Shown one piece after another: positions 11,372-23,142 of a stretch of DNA of 64,000 nt. A program made the position numbers and the translations under genes. Source of the stretch: Symsagittifera roscoffensis. Its lineage: Eukaryota; Xenacoelomorpha; Acoela; Convolutidae. The notes under the pieces are model-generated. The model was given only the letters and a program-made list of their open reading frames with translations, searched no databases and was not told the origin of the DNA. Each line of letters begins with the position of its first letter. The first letter of the stretch is position 1. Location: NCBI RefSeq assembly GCF_963678635.1, contig NC_087063.1, forward strand, positions 57,234,759-57,298,758, given 5' to 3'.

Positions 11372-11940
11372 CTGGAACAGACCTCCTCACAAACCTTACT
11401 GGAATCGTTATGCGATTTCGCGAGGACCAAATCGCTATTTCTGCCGACATTGAAGCAATGTTCATGCAGGTCTTCGTGAGCCCAGAGGACCAGCCGTATT
11501 TGTGATTTCTGTGGAAGGACAACACGGGCCAACTCGCAACCTTCCAATACACCCGCCACATCTTCGGAGCGACCGACTCACCATGTGTTGCCTGCTACGC
11601 CACTCGACAATTAGCGAAGGACAATGCCGACAAATATCCAGCCTTGGAGCAAGTCACAAAACGCAACATATACATGGACGACCTATACAAAGCCGTTTCA
11701 ACACCGACGGAAGCGACACAGTTAATGAACGACCTTCAAAAGATGTTCAGCCTTGGAGGTTTCAACCTCACAAAATGGACCTCAAACTCTCAACAATTCC
11801 TCACAACAGTCAACGAGAACCACTTGGAAAACAGCGACAGCCTCACCAAGAAGGAACGACCCCTCGAAAGAGTTCTTGGAGTGAAATGGAAACCAGACAC
11901 GGACGTCTTTCTACAGAAAGACTACTACAGAAAGACGACT
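11269..11940 (+). pseudogene. pol: BEL/Pao reverse transcriptase (TGA at 11503)
   Basis: RT blocks are visible in order: KVRRVLNASSIYKGVSLN, IAISADIEAMFMQV (motif A, catalytic D), FGATDSPCVA, NIYMDDLY (YMDD motif) and LERVLGVKWKP. A TGA at 11503-11505 lies between QPYL and FLWKDN where an arginine codon (CGA) would be expected, so it looks like a point mutation. RT copies the element RNA to DNA. The domain stops at about 11940 in a short CTACAGAAAGACGA repeat, and no RNase H follows. Confidence 0.85.
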
Positions 11941-11954
11941 ACAGAAAGCCCCGC

Positions 11955-13132
11955 TTCTACTTTGCAGTCGACATCCAGTCATTCTGAACGCAGAAATTTA
12001 CCCAATACAACTCTTCATGAAGCAAACACACGAAATAAATTCCCATTGTGGAATGGAACACACCCGAAGCATTCTTCAGCAGGACTTTTGGATCATAAGA
12101 TCACGCAAGCATCTGAAGAAAACTATTCAACAATGCATACCTTGCCGACGCCTTCGACAGGAACCAGTGAAGCCTCTGATGACAGATCTACCCCTACAAC
12201 GACTCCCTTTATTGGAAAACAGTTACCCCTTCTACTCAACAGGAATTGACTTCTTTGGACCCTTTGCCACGCGGAACAACGACGAGTACAGTAAGCGATA
12301 CGTTCTCTTCTTCACCTGCCTCGTCACGCGAGCAGTTCATTCAGAAATATGCCAGCAAATTGACACAAACTCAACTCTACAAGCCATATGCCGTTTCATC
12401 GCTAGACGCGGTAAACCCAGGATCATCTTCTCTGACAACGGAAAAGCCTTCGTTGCAGCTGACAAGGAATTACAGGAAAGCCTTTCTGAGATTCAACACA
12501 GCAACGACTTCAACAATCAATGCCAATTACTTGGAATAACCTGGAAGTTCAACCCATCTGCAGCTCCTCACTTTGGTGGATCATGGGAACGCCTCATAAA
12601 AACATTTAAGATTGCCTTCTACAAAGTCATTGGAACATGGACACTTGACGATGAAACTCTGTCAACCTTCACGTGCGAGGTTGAAGCTATGATGAATTCT
12701 CGCCCGCTAACCCACGTCTCATCAGACCCAACCGACGACGAGCCCCTTACACCCAATCACCTTCTACTAGGACGACCAACAAACAATTTGCCTAACGGAT
12801 TGTTTCTCCCTCGCCACACAACGGACAAGAAAACTTGGAAACAAGCTCAAGCCTTGAGTCAACAGTTCTGGAACAGATACCTCAAAGACTACTTGCCAAC
12901 CTTGACAACCCGAACGAAATGGACAAAGCAAGTGGAAAATCTTCAGCAAGGAGACCTTGTATGGATACTGGAAGACCTAACGCCTCGAGATCTTTGGCCC
13001 CTGGGACGGGTACTTCGTACTTTCCCAGGTGCAGACGGAATCGTTCGCTCCTGCGAAATTAAAACTAGCAGGGGGATTCTACACCGACCAGCAGTCAAAC
13101 TCTCGCGAGTATTGGACCACAGTAACAACTAG
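11955..13132 (+). CDS. pol: BEL/Pao integrase
   Basis: The open frame can be read from about 11955 (HPVILNAEIYPIQLFMK) although the first ATG is 12017. The zinc-binding region has HEINSH and CIPC. The catalytic core has GIDFFGPFA (first D), RIIFSDNGKAF (second D) and HFGGSWERLIK (E), the D,D-35-E set. The C-terminal block includes LTPNHLLLGRPTN, FWNRYLKDYLPTL, GDLVWIL and DLWPLGRVLRTFPGADGIV, the BEL/Pao-specific integrase tail. It would insert cDNA into the genome. This domain alone is uninterrupted, but its RNase H neighbour is missing. Confidence 0.88.
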
Positions 13133-13259
13133 ATGACCAACATGATCAACGACAGCTATTATCTAGATGACCATTACAATCAACGACGACGTACCATCAG
13201 CTTCAACGAACAATTTTCTAATTTGCAACCTGCAAATGGGCCCGGCTATGTCTACGACA

Positions 13260-13359
13260 ACAGCCCCTGTTGATGCTATGCATCAGTTATATGTAAACGT
13301 TTCGAAAGAGTTTCTGGAATTCCTTTTCATTCGACTTACTGTCTCATCGAAGCAAGCAA
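13260..13359 (+). repeat. 3' terminal direct repeat of the BEL/Pao element
   Basis: Matches 8479-8578 with two differences (GATGCTATG for GATACTATG, and TGTAAACG for TGTCAACG). It follows the end of integrase by 127 bases. No clear polypurine tract precedes it; GGGCCCGG at about 13238 is the nearest G-rich run. Confidence 0.55.
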
Positions 13360-13924
13360 TGAAAGAGGGTCTAGTTCAAACCAAGCTCACGAAGGAATTC
13401 ATAACCGCGGTTTGACCACAGTTCAAACGCGCAGTACGAACGCGCAGTTCGACATTTAATTAATTGCCTCATTTCGAAGCCAATGAGCTGGAAGTCAAAT
13501 GTTTTATCTGGCGCCGATAGTTTGGTCTTCGGTTCTCAAAATAGCAAATAAAAAAACTTGAAAATTGGATTAAACTTGCTTACGCCATTCGCAGTCTCTT
13601 AGACAGTAGCAAAAATTGCCTTTTATGGTCAACTTCTGCAAGAATTCTGTGTTCGCTGAAATTTTCTGAAACAATTGATAAATTTTCCTTCGATACGGCT
13701 AATGCAATGGCAAATAGAAAAAATTTGCCCTTTTTTGCACATCGGCTTTATTTTTTGAAAGTGCGAATCACCTGCTTGCTGGTCCATTGACGGGAAAGCA
13801 GGTGATATTCTACAAATCAATCAAACATCTAATTTCTCTCAAATTTAGACCATTTTCCATTATTTTACATAATAGTTTGTTGCGTACTTTTGATGTTTTA
13901 CAAATCCTACAAATCATCTACAAA

Positions 13925-14720
13925 TCAACATTCTACAAATCAATCAAACATCTAATTTCTCTCAAATTTAGACCATTTTCCATTATTTTACATAATAGTT
14001 TGTTGCGTACTTTAGATGTTTTATTGATGCAGTCAATTCAGGGCAAAAGTACAAAACAACATCGAGAATGTCATTTCCAGCGTATTTTTTGGATCATATC
14101 TTTTCTCATTTTCAAAAAATTTTAATCGGATTTTTCAAGGTGAAATTTTATTTTAATTGAGGTTATCATAAATTGCAGTACCTGATATTTTGTAAAAGAA
14201 GATCAGTAACATTATACTCAAATTTCTCCCGATTAAAATTGTTATTTCTTCAAACAGATGATTTTGGGGAATATCATTTTCATTGTTTTTTATTCGGATC
14301 ATATCTTTGCCAAAAAACAATCTAGGCCAAACTGAACATGAAACCTAGCTGATTGAGAGCTTGCTCTTCTGCTGTGGTTTCTGCAACCTGTTCAAAATTT
14401 CTTCCGGCCTCTCCCCGAAAGCACATTTTTTCACTTTTTAGTCGGAAGTTTCAATGTGAAAAGTTAGTTTGAGAATTAGGACTTTAAATTTTTCAATGTC
14501 AACCAAACAATTGATTATCCTCAAATTTAGACCATTTGTTACAAGTCTAAATAGTGATTTGCAGGTTTTTCTTGATATTTTATTGATTCACAGTGTGTCG
14601 TCTTGAAGTTGCCCCTGGTTTTGTAAAAAAATTTTTTGATAGTCAATTCGTAGAAATGGTATTAAAAAAACAGAAGAAAGTCATGTTTAACGTTTTTGTT
14701 TTGGGTATTATTTTCTGACA
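13925..14720. repeat. Higher-order unit, copy 1
   Basis: Begins TTCTACAAATCAATCAAACA and ends near GTTTTGGGTATTATTTTC. It is nearly identical to 16290-17085, offset about 2.36 kb, so this duplication is much younger than the base satellite units. Confidence 0.7.
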
Positions 14721-15139
14721 AATTTTTTTTCTGACCTCTCAGTGAAAAAGCATCTCGTTTTCTGTTCGTCGGGTTTTGGAAGGTGAAAATTTTGATATTT
14801 TTCGAATTTTGGATTTACTTATCTTCAATCTCAATCGATTGTCAGACATTTCACCATTTCACAGGCTAAGAGTATGCTGCGCCTTTATAATGTATTTTTA
14901 ATGATAACTTTGAATGGTTTTTGAAAACAGTCGATTCGTGCATAGGGTACAAAAAGAAACTGAAACTGTGTTCGCTGAAATTTTCTGAAACAATTGATAA
15001 ATTTTCCTTCGATACGGCATATGCAATGGTAAGTAAAAAAAATTTGCCATTTTATGCACATCGGCTTTATTTTTTGAAAGTGCGAATCACCTGCTTGCTG
15101 GTCCATTGAACGGAAAGGTTAATTACTGCAAGATATTTG

Positions 15140-15840
15140 TCAGTAGATAGGTTGGAGCCAGTTTTGATTCCAATTATTGCGTTGAGGACAACTGTTTAAC
15201 TGGTTTCATAGCTCCTGATAACAGCAGCAAACTTAAGGATGCATACTGATTTTCTGCAAACTCTACGCGAATTGTTAGTTCGCTTGCGTATGGGCTTTGG
15301 GTCAAACAGATTTGTTGGATTTAAGTTTGATGAGATTCTTCCTGATGGAAAAGCAAATTCCACTCCAAAATTTATGTTGAGAGAAATCGAGTTTTTTTAC
15401 GGCATTGAATTGAATTAGTGTTGTCTGCGATTGTCTACAATTGTAAGGAAGCGTACACTTAGTACCAAACAAACGAAGGACAATTAAATGTTACGACTGC
15501 GAGATTTCAAAATCTAACGAACTTTTAAGCATACCATTGAGTCTGATCTGTAAAAAGTATCTCCCCGTGAGTTCTGCCGGTTAACTATATCTGATGTCTT
15601 CACAAGACCATTTTGAGCATGATTGAATTCTTAAGTTTGGGACATAAGATTCGAGCTGTTATGATGAATCAAGATGGAAAAACTGAAAACCATTTTCATG
15701 GAATGATGTTTAGTTTGCTTGAAATTTATTTTGATACTCTTATTCGTCTTTCTGAAAGAGTAAACTCAGCTTCCAGTATCAGTAAAATAGCTCTTTATTC
15801 AAAAGAACGTTTCCAGCCTGTGCAGTTTAAAACTTGCTGA
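15140..15840 (+). pseudogene. Coding-like island inside the satellite array
   Basis: This stretch does not match the satellite units. One open segment at about 15240-15418 reads DADFLQTLRELLVRLRMGFG then NRFVGFKFDEILPDGKANST and ends FFYGIELN-stop. A second ORF, 15613-15840, reads MSMIEFLSLGHKIRAVMMNQ and onward for 75 codons. Both have protein-like composition, but neither shows a family motif I recognise. They may be exons of a lost gene or part of an inserted element. Confidence 0.3.
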
Positions 15841-16289
15841 TTGTTTTTTTTTAAAATTGTATATTTTTCGATTCGTGAGAAAGGCAACAAAAAATCTAGA
15901 AAACTAATTTTCGGCGTTTTTTTGGATTTTAGGAATTTCACAAACTTTGTTTAGCTGATTTTTATAAACGGAGACCATTACAGTCTGTATAATCAAGTTT
16001 CTAATTATTGGTCTTTTATCGAAATACTCTAGTTGTAGAAACGGTACCAAAATAATCTGGAGAACCTCATTTTCAGTTTTTTGTTTGGATATTTTTTGTC
16101 AAAAAAACAATCTTACCTAAAAGCACGTGCGGCCTGGTTGATTGAGATCCTTCTCATCTGCTGTGTCTACTCCAAACAGTTTAAATTGCTCTTTTCGCTT
16201 CTCAGTGGAAACACATTTTATTTAGCTTTTTCAGTGGTTTGAAGTTATTTTTTCAAAGTGAACTTTTAAGTTATTTGCGACTCAGGATG

Positions 16290-17085
16290 TTAAAATTCTA
16301 CAAATCAATCAAACATCTAATTTCTCTCAAACTTAGACCATTTTCCATTAATTTACATTACAGTTTAGTGCGTACTTTTGATGTTTTATTGATGCAGTCA
16401 ATTCAGGGCAAGAGAACAAAACAACATCGAGAATGTCATTTCCAGCGTATTTTTCGGATCATATCTTTTCTCAATTTTCAAAAAATTTTAGTCGGATTTT
16501 TCAAGGTGAAAATTTATTTTAATTGAGGTTACAATAAATTTCAGTACCTGATATTTTGTAAAAGAAGATCAGTAACATTATACTCAAATTTCTCCCGATT
16601 AAAATTGTAATTTCTTCAAACAGATGATTTTGGGGAATATCATTTTCATTGTTTTTTATTCGGATCATATCTTTGCCAAAAAACAATCTAGGCCAAAATC
16701 AACATGAAACCTAGCTGATTGAGAGCTTGCTCTTCTGTTGTGGTTTCTGCAACCTGTTCAAAATTTCTTCTGGCCTCTCCGTGAAAGCACATTTTTTCAC
16801 TTTTTTAGTCGGAAATTTCAATGTGAAAAGTTAGTTTGAGAATTAGGACTTTAAATTTTTCAATGTCAACCAAACAATTGATTATCCTCAAATTTAGACC
16901 ATTTGTTACTAGTCTTAATAGTGATTTGCAGGTTTTTCTTGATATTTTATTGATTCACAGTGTGTCGTCTTGAAGTTGCCCCTGGTTTTGTAAAAAAATT
17001 TTTTGATAGTCAATTCGTAGAAATGGTATTAAAAAAACAGAAGAAAGTCATGTTTAACGTTTTTGTTTTGGGTATTATTTTCGAA
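16290..17085. repeat. Higher-order unit, copy 2
   Basis: Copy of 13925-14720 with few differences. After it the sequence continues with a segment (about 17085-17175) absent after copy 1. Confidence 0.7.
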
Positions 17086-18469
17086 AAACACAGTTTTTCG
17101 GGAGAGTTTCCTTCAAAGCAAGCTAATTCAGAGAGAGTCTAAATGTTGCTTTTAATTGCTCGAAAAAGTATAAAAACCTTTTCTGACCTCTCAATGAAAA
17201 AGCATCTTGTTTTCTTTTTTGTCGCGTTTTGGAAGGTGTAAATTTATCTTTTCAAACTTTGGATTTAACAATCTTCAACCTCAATCGATTGTCTTATATT
17301 TCACAGAAAAAGATTAATCTGGGCCTTTTTTTAATGTTTTTGAACAATCATTTCAAATATATTTTGGGAACAGTGGATTCGAGCATAGGGTACCAAAAGA
17401 AAACTGGAGAGCATCATATTTACCAGTTTTATTCTGGGACTTATCTTTGAAAACAAAAAAAATTTTTCGGGCGAAATTCTTCCAAAGCAGGCTGATTCAG
17501 AGTCTAAGCGTGGGTTTTGATTGCTCGAAACTGTACAAATTTTTTTTCTGACCTCTCAGTGAAAAAGCATCTCGTTTTCTGTTCGTCGGGTTTTGGAAGG
17601 TAAAAGCTTTGATATTTTTCGAATTTTGGATTTACTAATCTTCAATCGCAATCGATTGTCAGACATTTCACCATTTCACAGGCTAAGAGTATGCTGCGCC
17701 TTTATAATGTATTTTTAATGATAACTTTGAATGATTTTTGGAAACAGTCGATTCGTGCATAGGGTACAAAAAGAAACTGGAGAACGTCATATTTACCGTT
17801 TTTATTTTGGGTATTATCTTCTTTTTTTGGGCGAAGTTCTCCCAAAGCAAGCTGACTCGAAGAGAAACTAAATGTTGGTTTTGATTGCTGGAAACTGAAC
17901 AAAAACCTTTTGTGACCTTTCAGTGAAAAAGTGTCTTTTTTATTTTTGTCGTGTTTTGGAAGATGTACATTTTGTTGTTTTTTCGAACTTTTGATTTAAC
18001 ACTCTTCAATTTCAATCGACTGACTTATATTTCACAGGCGCAGAGTGTGCTGCTCTGTTTAAAATGTTTTTAAGCAATAGTTTCAAACAATAGTTTTTGG
18101 AAATAGTTTTAAGCAATAGTTTTTGGAAACAGTCGGTTCGTGCATAAGGTATCAAAATTTTTTTCTAATTTTAGCTTCGCGGTAATTCATTATGTTATCG
18201 TCTTTTATTGTTAAAACTCACTTGACTGATTAATTTATGTTTGATTTGGCTGTTTTCTAGCTAGCCGTTTTTGTGGTAACGAATTTGTTGTTGTCCTAAA
18301 AAGATTGATGGTCTTTTAGGTTCGGTCCTTTGTTTCATCAGCAAATATGTTGATCTTAACAAGAACATTAGCAATACATATAAACATGGTTTTGCGACCT
18401 GCATCTGTTTAACGCTTATGTGAGCGAAAAGTCTGAAAACAACTCCATTACTTAAGTTTGCGCGACCCA

Positions 18470-18650
18470 AATTGCGATTTGTGCGACCCAAGTTGCGATT
18501 TGCGCGACCCAAATTAGCTATGCTGCGACTCTGTGCTAACATAATTGCGATTTTGTGGGATTCATGATTCGACCGTGTTCGACTCATGATTTGACCGTGT
18601 TCGAATCATGATTCGACCTTGTTCGACTCATTATTCGACCCTTCAGTCAA
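18470..18650. repeat. Two adjacent minisatellites (GCGACCCAAATTGCGATTT; TCATGATTCGACCGTGTTCG)
   Basis: Three copies of an 18-19-base unit of type GCGACCCAAATTGCGATTT are followed by about four copies of a 22-base unit of type TCATGATTCGACCGTGTTCG. The second resembles, on the opposite strand, the GTCGAA words of the 44- and 47-kb arrays. The Arg/Asn/Gly-rich minus-strand ORF across it (18261-18587) is a translation of the repeat. Confidence 0.7.
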
Positions 18651-20084
18651 GGAAGATTTTGGGTACTTCACAGATTTTCACAGCCCGAAAAGGATATGTC
18701 CAGACCAACGCCGCTTAAATATGGTACTGTACGTCTTTGCAGACTGACAAGCTGCATCCCCTAGCGGCGCAGCAACCCATGAAAAAGTTTCAACGCGACA
18801 GGCGCAACGTTCGCGACCGTTGCATTTTTTCATGACTAGAATTTTAAATAAAACATATGATTTGCGCAAATCATTTTTCGATAAAGTCTTGATTCAAATG
18901 GTTTTTACGCAGTATGGGTTATTCGGGACCCAGAACTCTGCTCTTCTCAACAACGAACCAGCTCAGTTTGACAGACGAGTCAGGCGCAATCGCTGCAAAG
19001 AAAACTTTTTTTATTGCTGTGGATCTGCTGAACTTTTGAAACTGCTTTGCTAATAAAAGATCCTCCAGATATTTTTTTAGTTGGTGATCAAGTATGGTCA
19101 GTATCTCAACAGTCCACGAGAATGCAGAAAAAAGTCAGCCTGAAGAAAAGCCAAAGCATCAAAAGAATAGGGATTAAAAACAAGCTAATAAAAAACGTGT
19201 ATTTTCGAAAGTAAATATTTGTGACAGGTTTGTCAAGATGTTTTTCAAAATCACTAGTGAAAGTTTTGACAGCTCGGTATTTCCCATATCATTTCAGCTT
19301 CACACTTCAAACTTCAATAAATTCAAAACTTGAAGGAGCTGAACCAATTAAGAAAACTATAATGCACGTAACTACAATTGAAAAACCGTAAAATGTTCCA
19401 TAATTGAGAAAAAAAATTTAGTTATCATCTTAGGCAAACAATTACTCCTAAGCTGTCCTCAAAGGGTCTCTCAGTTGTACTATTTTGAATTATCAGTTTT
19501 TGGCTGATGAACACTAAAAAATTTCTAAGAGCGCTTTCGGCGCCAATCTTAACTAAATTTGAGGGCGAAAAAAAAATTTTTTTTACGTCAAAATTCTCCA
19601 ATAAGTGCCTAAAAACGCTTTTTTGGCCTGTTCTTATTTTAAAATTTTGACTGTGGTGCAGACATTTTGTCCAAAAAGTCTTTGCTGCTTTGAGAGAGCT
19701 CGGAATAATTATTTAGTGAACTTTGAAAAAAGCGACAAAGTTTTCGAAATTTTTTGAAAATCTGCCCCCTCGAAAAAATTCTAGATCCACCCCGGTCTAA
19801 ATAAATTCTTTTTATGTGAAGCCAGAACCTGATCTTGAACTTTAACCTATTTTAATGTGTAGGGTCAACCAACCCTTACCTTTGATCGGCTCATTTATTC
19901 ACTAATCGTATATAAACTTGTATTGTCAAAAAAACGGACAAAAAACGATTTAAGACAATCAGTAACAGATAATATTTGCCGATTGATTGTTACTTTATGG
20001 ATTTGTTTTAATCATGTGAAATTTGTGAATACCTTGAAGTCAACAATTCAGAGAAATCACCTAGATTATCTTATGCCTTTTGTT
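18651..20084. other. No gene seen
   Basis: There is a slightly GC-richer patch at 18690-18820 and another at 18900-19020, then AT-rich sequence. I find no tRNA boxes, coding motifs or repeat partner within the window. Confidence 0.45.
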
Positions 20085-20639
20085 AACGTTGTTTTCAGTC
20101 AAGACTTTTCGTTTGTAGTTTTTTGTACTCACTTATTGACTTCATAAGATTTTTTATGGTCGTATTTCAAATAATTTATGCCGTTGAAATGATCAGTTTT
20201 TTGACTGTTTGTTTTTGCTGAAGACAGTGTCTAGAAACCTTTAAATTGTTTTTCGATTTGCTTCTCTCATAAATACCTTTGATGTCGCGGTTTTATGTCC
20301 AGTGCATCATGGCATTGATTTTTTTTATGTCATGCTAAATTTAGACCTCATCGCCACTATTCTATAGACTATGTTGAAATATATTTTCATAGTATTGAGA
20401 CCCTTCGTTATAATCTTTCAGGACTGAATTTTTGATCGCGTAATTATCATCGGCGAGAAAATTAAAGTCTGTAAATTATGTAAAAAAGTCGCGGAACTCG
20501 AATGGCGTTCCGGATTACCTATGCTGGGCTATATCCTCGTCTCTCGGAGTTATTTCGATGTTCATGACTCATTCATGACTCCTCCTGGGAGGTATTTTCT
20601 GCGGTTGCCTTTTTTGTGATTGCGCTTTAGATACTATAG

Positions 20640-20945
20640 AGACTCATGTTTGTTTAGTTTTTTGGCAAGGCTATGATTGCGCACATGAAGGCTATGTCCG
20701 TTCAGAATTTCATATTGCAGGCCGCTCTGCTTGGTTTTCGTTCTCTGGAAGATAATCAAAAAGCGTTATTGTAAACACTTTCATGTGGTCTGATAGCACC
20801 AAGGCTCTTCAGTGGCTTATCTCGAACGAGAAATATCTCACCAACTGGATGGCAGAAAATTATGATTGCACCACGTTGATGAGTAGTATCAGGTCGCTAG
20901 TGGCGGCAATCCTGCTGCCAAAGGAACCCTCGACATTTTAGCGAA
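20640..20945 (+). pseudogene. BEL/Pao RNase H fragment
   Basis: A frame from about 20785 reads WSDSTKALQWLISNEKYLTN followed by WMAENYDCTTLMSS. The W-S/T-D-S...LQW pattern is the RNase H block of BEL/Pao polyproteins. Upstream frames contain stops. Confidence 0.55.
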
Positions 20946-21559
20946 AATTTGAAAGAAAGCAGTATCGTCCTCCGGCCTAGTATCCTTCTAACAAATGAGT
21001 GGCTAATCAAATCTTAAACAGGAGTCAATAACAGAATTCGTATTCAGAGCCCTCTTGATGATTCTGTTGATATCATTGTTAATTTTGTAGCTAATACAAG
21101 TGATCCAACAAAACTGTTCATCAGTTGGAACGGTTTTATTTTTTTTTCACTGTTTGCAACGCATTCTGTTCTATTGATTGCGTCTACCCCAGTCTCAAAC
21201 ATTTTCGTAATTCAGATGCGGCAAAAACCAACCTATTTGATATTAAAATTGAGCAAATAAAATCGAAATAGCTTTCGCAAATAGATACACTCTCGATGGA
21301 ATTTGTTGTCTTCCAACAAGAAGGTCAAGTCTAATAGTGGGGTTTACAACAACATTAGCAACAAATTCGCTGTCTTCATTCCATGGATGGTACCGAGCAC
21401 TTGTTGGACACAAACTTGGTGCTTAGCATCAAGAAACCTTGGATGGTCGTCATCCATTGGTAGTGTTTGTGTATCCGTCATTTTCACAATGGGCTTGACA
21501 ATGGGCTTGACAATGGGCCACAGAGCATTGATCATTTACATTACGCGCTTCAGACGATC

Positions 21560-22400
21560 GAAAATAATTGGGTCATTTTCCCTGTACGAAAAACCGCTAC
21601 AGTAAATCCTACGATGAAGGGTTTAATGGTTGGTGGTTTGGGTTTAAGCAACCATCCTTCAGCATTTGTGGTGTGGATTACTTTGAGCTCTATCAAGTAA
21701 CTATGAGCTGCAGCTTGGAGAAGAAGTGGATACTCTTGTTCAGCTGTCTAACTAGCCGTGCTTTTCACATTGAACTTGTACTTTTCTTAGTTACAAGCTC
21801 CCGTGTGACGGGCATATAGCGATTTATCGAGCATGGCGCGGAAAAAGATTTTTTTTTATGCATTCGTGAGTGGAATAGGCGCCCACCATCCCTACTAGTC
21901 AAAAAAAGGAAAATTTGATTTTTTTCAATAGGAGGTCCAATTCCTAATGCGTCATAGTAGAGAGTAGTACGCAGCTATAAGCGAACTTTTACTTCAATAG
22001 GATGCTCCCGTCATTGACCGACGAAATTCTCCAAACAACTTTCTGCTTGATGCAAGTTTCTTCGAACTCCCGGCTTATCTCTCCAGTGAGCTCAGACTCT
22101 ACCAACCTAGGTGCGCTTATGCCTTATCATGTTCTGCTTGGGTAGCTTTGCGAAAGTTTTCCGTCTAATTTTAACGATTATTTTGACTAAAAGAAAAAGT
22201 ATACCCATGCAGAATCAAATGCGAATGTTATATGGTCACGTTGGCTGAGGAATCATACCCCCTCACTCAACAAGAGAAACAGGTGTTTCTCGCAGCCTGA
22301 GCGTTAACTAAAAACTTGTGACCTCTTTACTACCCGCTTGCTCGCATCTTCTCGCTGCATTACGGTAAAGATAATTTCTCCCGCTCCGCCGTTCTCTGTA
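21560..22400 (+). pseudogene. BEL/Pao integrase fragments
   Basis: YDEGFNGWWFGFKQPSFSIC leads into GVDYFELYQ (first catalytic D region) and WILLFSCLTSRAFHIELV. Later frames give GALMPYHVLLG, equivalent to the LTPNHLLLG block, and WSRWLRNHTPSLNKR, equivalent to FWNRYLKDYLPTLTTR of the younger element in this window. The second catalytic D and the E are not readable. Confidence 0.55.
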
Positions 22401-22745
22401 GCTCGTCCAGAGAACTTACATACCACCTTGTTAAGCTCGCTCCATTCCTTCTCGCCTGTGGGCAGATGATGTTAACGCTTAAGTTGAATTGAGATACATG
22501 ATCTCTACTTTTTCTATATCTCAAAGTCGTAACCTTGACCAACCTTGAAAGCAAAGTTAACTAGCTGGAAGCTTTGGCTTCCCTTAGTTAGGTGCAGTCA
22601 AATTCTTTTCGTTTGTGGAGTTTTATGGTAATTTTTTTTCTTGGAGATTTTTCATAGTCGTATCAAGTCAAGTCATTCATGCCGTTGAATTGTTCAATTT
22701 TTTTGATTGTTTGTTTTTGCTGAATAGAATTATTGTAAATATTTT

Positions 22746-23142
22746 ACTGAGGTAAAATTTAGCTTAGGTAATTTGGCTTTTCTTAAATGAAAAAAAAGAA
22801 AAAAAAATTGATCTGAGAGTGCTTAGCCATTAGTCGAAAGTAAGCCATAGAGCATAGTGGGGAAAGCTGTCGCTGCCTGTCAACGCCATGTTTTCGACAT
22901 CTTTTTATGGTTTTTTGCTACTTTCCTTTAATTTTTTGGCCCTCCGGGAAGAATTTTTTTTGTGGTTATCCCAGCTTTCAGCTTTGTATCACGCCTACGC
23001 TTGTTATCTTTTAAAGCGCATGATTAGGTTAAAAACTAGAAATTTGTCTTTTTTTCAGATAAAATTCACTTGGAATTTTTAATTCAGATACTTTTCAAGA
23101 CTCAGGATAGGTCATTAAATTTATTATTGCCTTCGCTCTGAT
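22746..23142. other. No gene seen
   Basis: AT-rich spacer between the decayed BEL/Pao element and the next inverted-repeat transposon. Confidence 0.45.

Larger units (their letters stand above)
8479..13359 (+). mobile_element. Defective BEL/Pao LTR retrotransposon
   Basis: A directional series of Gag (DUF1759-like), zinc knuckles, aspartic protease, RT and integrase domains is flanked by 100-bp direct repeats at 8479-8578 and 13260-13359. The domain order and the sequence of the RT and integrase blocks are those of BEL/Pao. Base composition (about 50% GC, CAA/AAC rich) differs sharply from the AT-rich flanks. The copy is inactive: a -1 shift at 10133, TAG at 10604, a shift near 11300, TGA at 11503, and a deletion near 11940 that removes RNase H. 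I find no clear target duplication. Confidence 0.85.
13560..18160. repeat. Diverged ~350-bp satellite array with higher-order duplication
   Basis: Units share a block: CTGACCTCTCAGTGAAAAAG, TTTTGGAAGGT, AATCTTCAATC, CAATCGATTGTC, TTTCACAGGC, a run to GATTCGTGCATAGGGTAC, then CAAAGCA(A/G)GCTGA. Block starts are near 14398, 14727, 16197, 16773, 17176, 17535 and 17907 (spacing 330-370 where contiguous). A near-identical stretch of about 790 bp at 13925-14720 recurs at 16290-17085. A 120-bp segment is tandemly repeated at 13803 and 13930. Another pair is 13645-13800 and 14968-15120. Short ORFs here differ between units and are not genes. Confidence 0.75.
20085..22745 (+). mobile_element. Ancient, heavily decayed BEL/Pao element
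   Basis: RNase H and integrase fragments of BEL/Pao type are scattered across frames between two diverged direct repeats (20085-20240 and 22590-22745). The repeats share TCTTTTCGTTTGT, ATGCCGTTGAA and TTGTTTGTTTTTGCTGAA. Recognisable fragments: WSDSTKALQWLISNEKYLTN (RNase H), GVDYFELYQ and KKWILLFSCLTSRAFHIELV (integrase core), and NVIWSRWLRNHTPSL (integrase C-terminal region). Many stops and shifts make it far older than the 8.5-13.4-kb copy. Notably it retains the RNase H segment that the younger copy lacks. Confidence 0.65.

Noticed and set aside
18261-18587. 108-aa minus-strand ORF with NLGRANRNLGRTNRNLGRAN
   Set aside because: The repeats are the direct translation of an 18-19-bp minisatellite.
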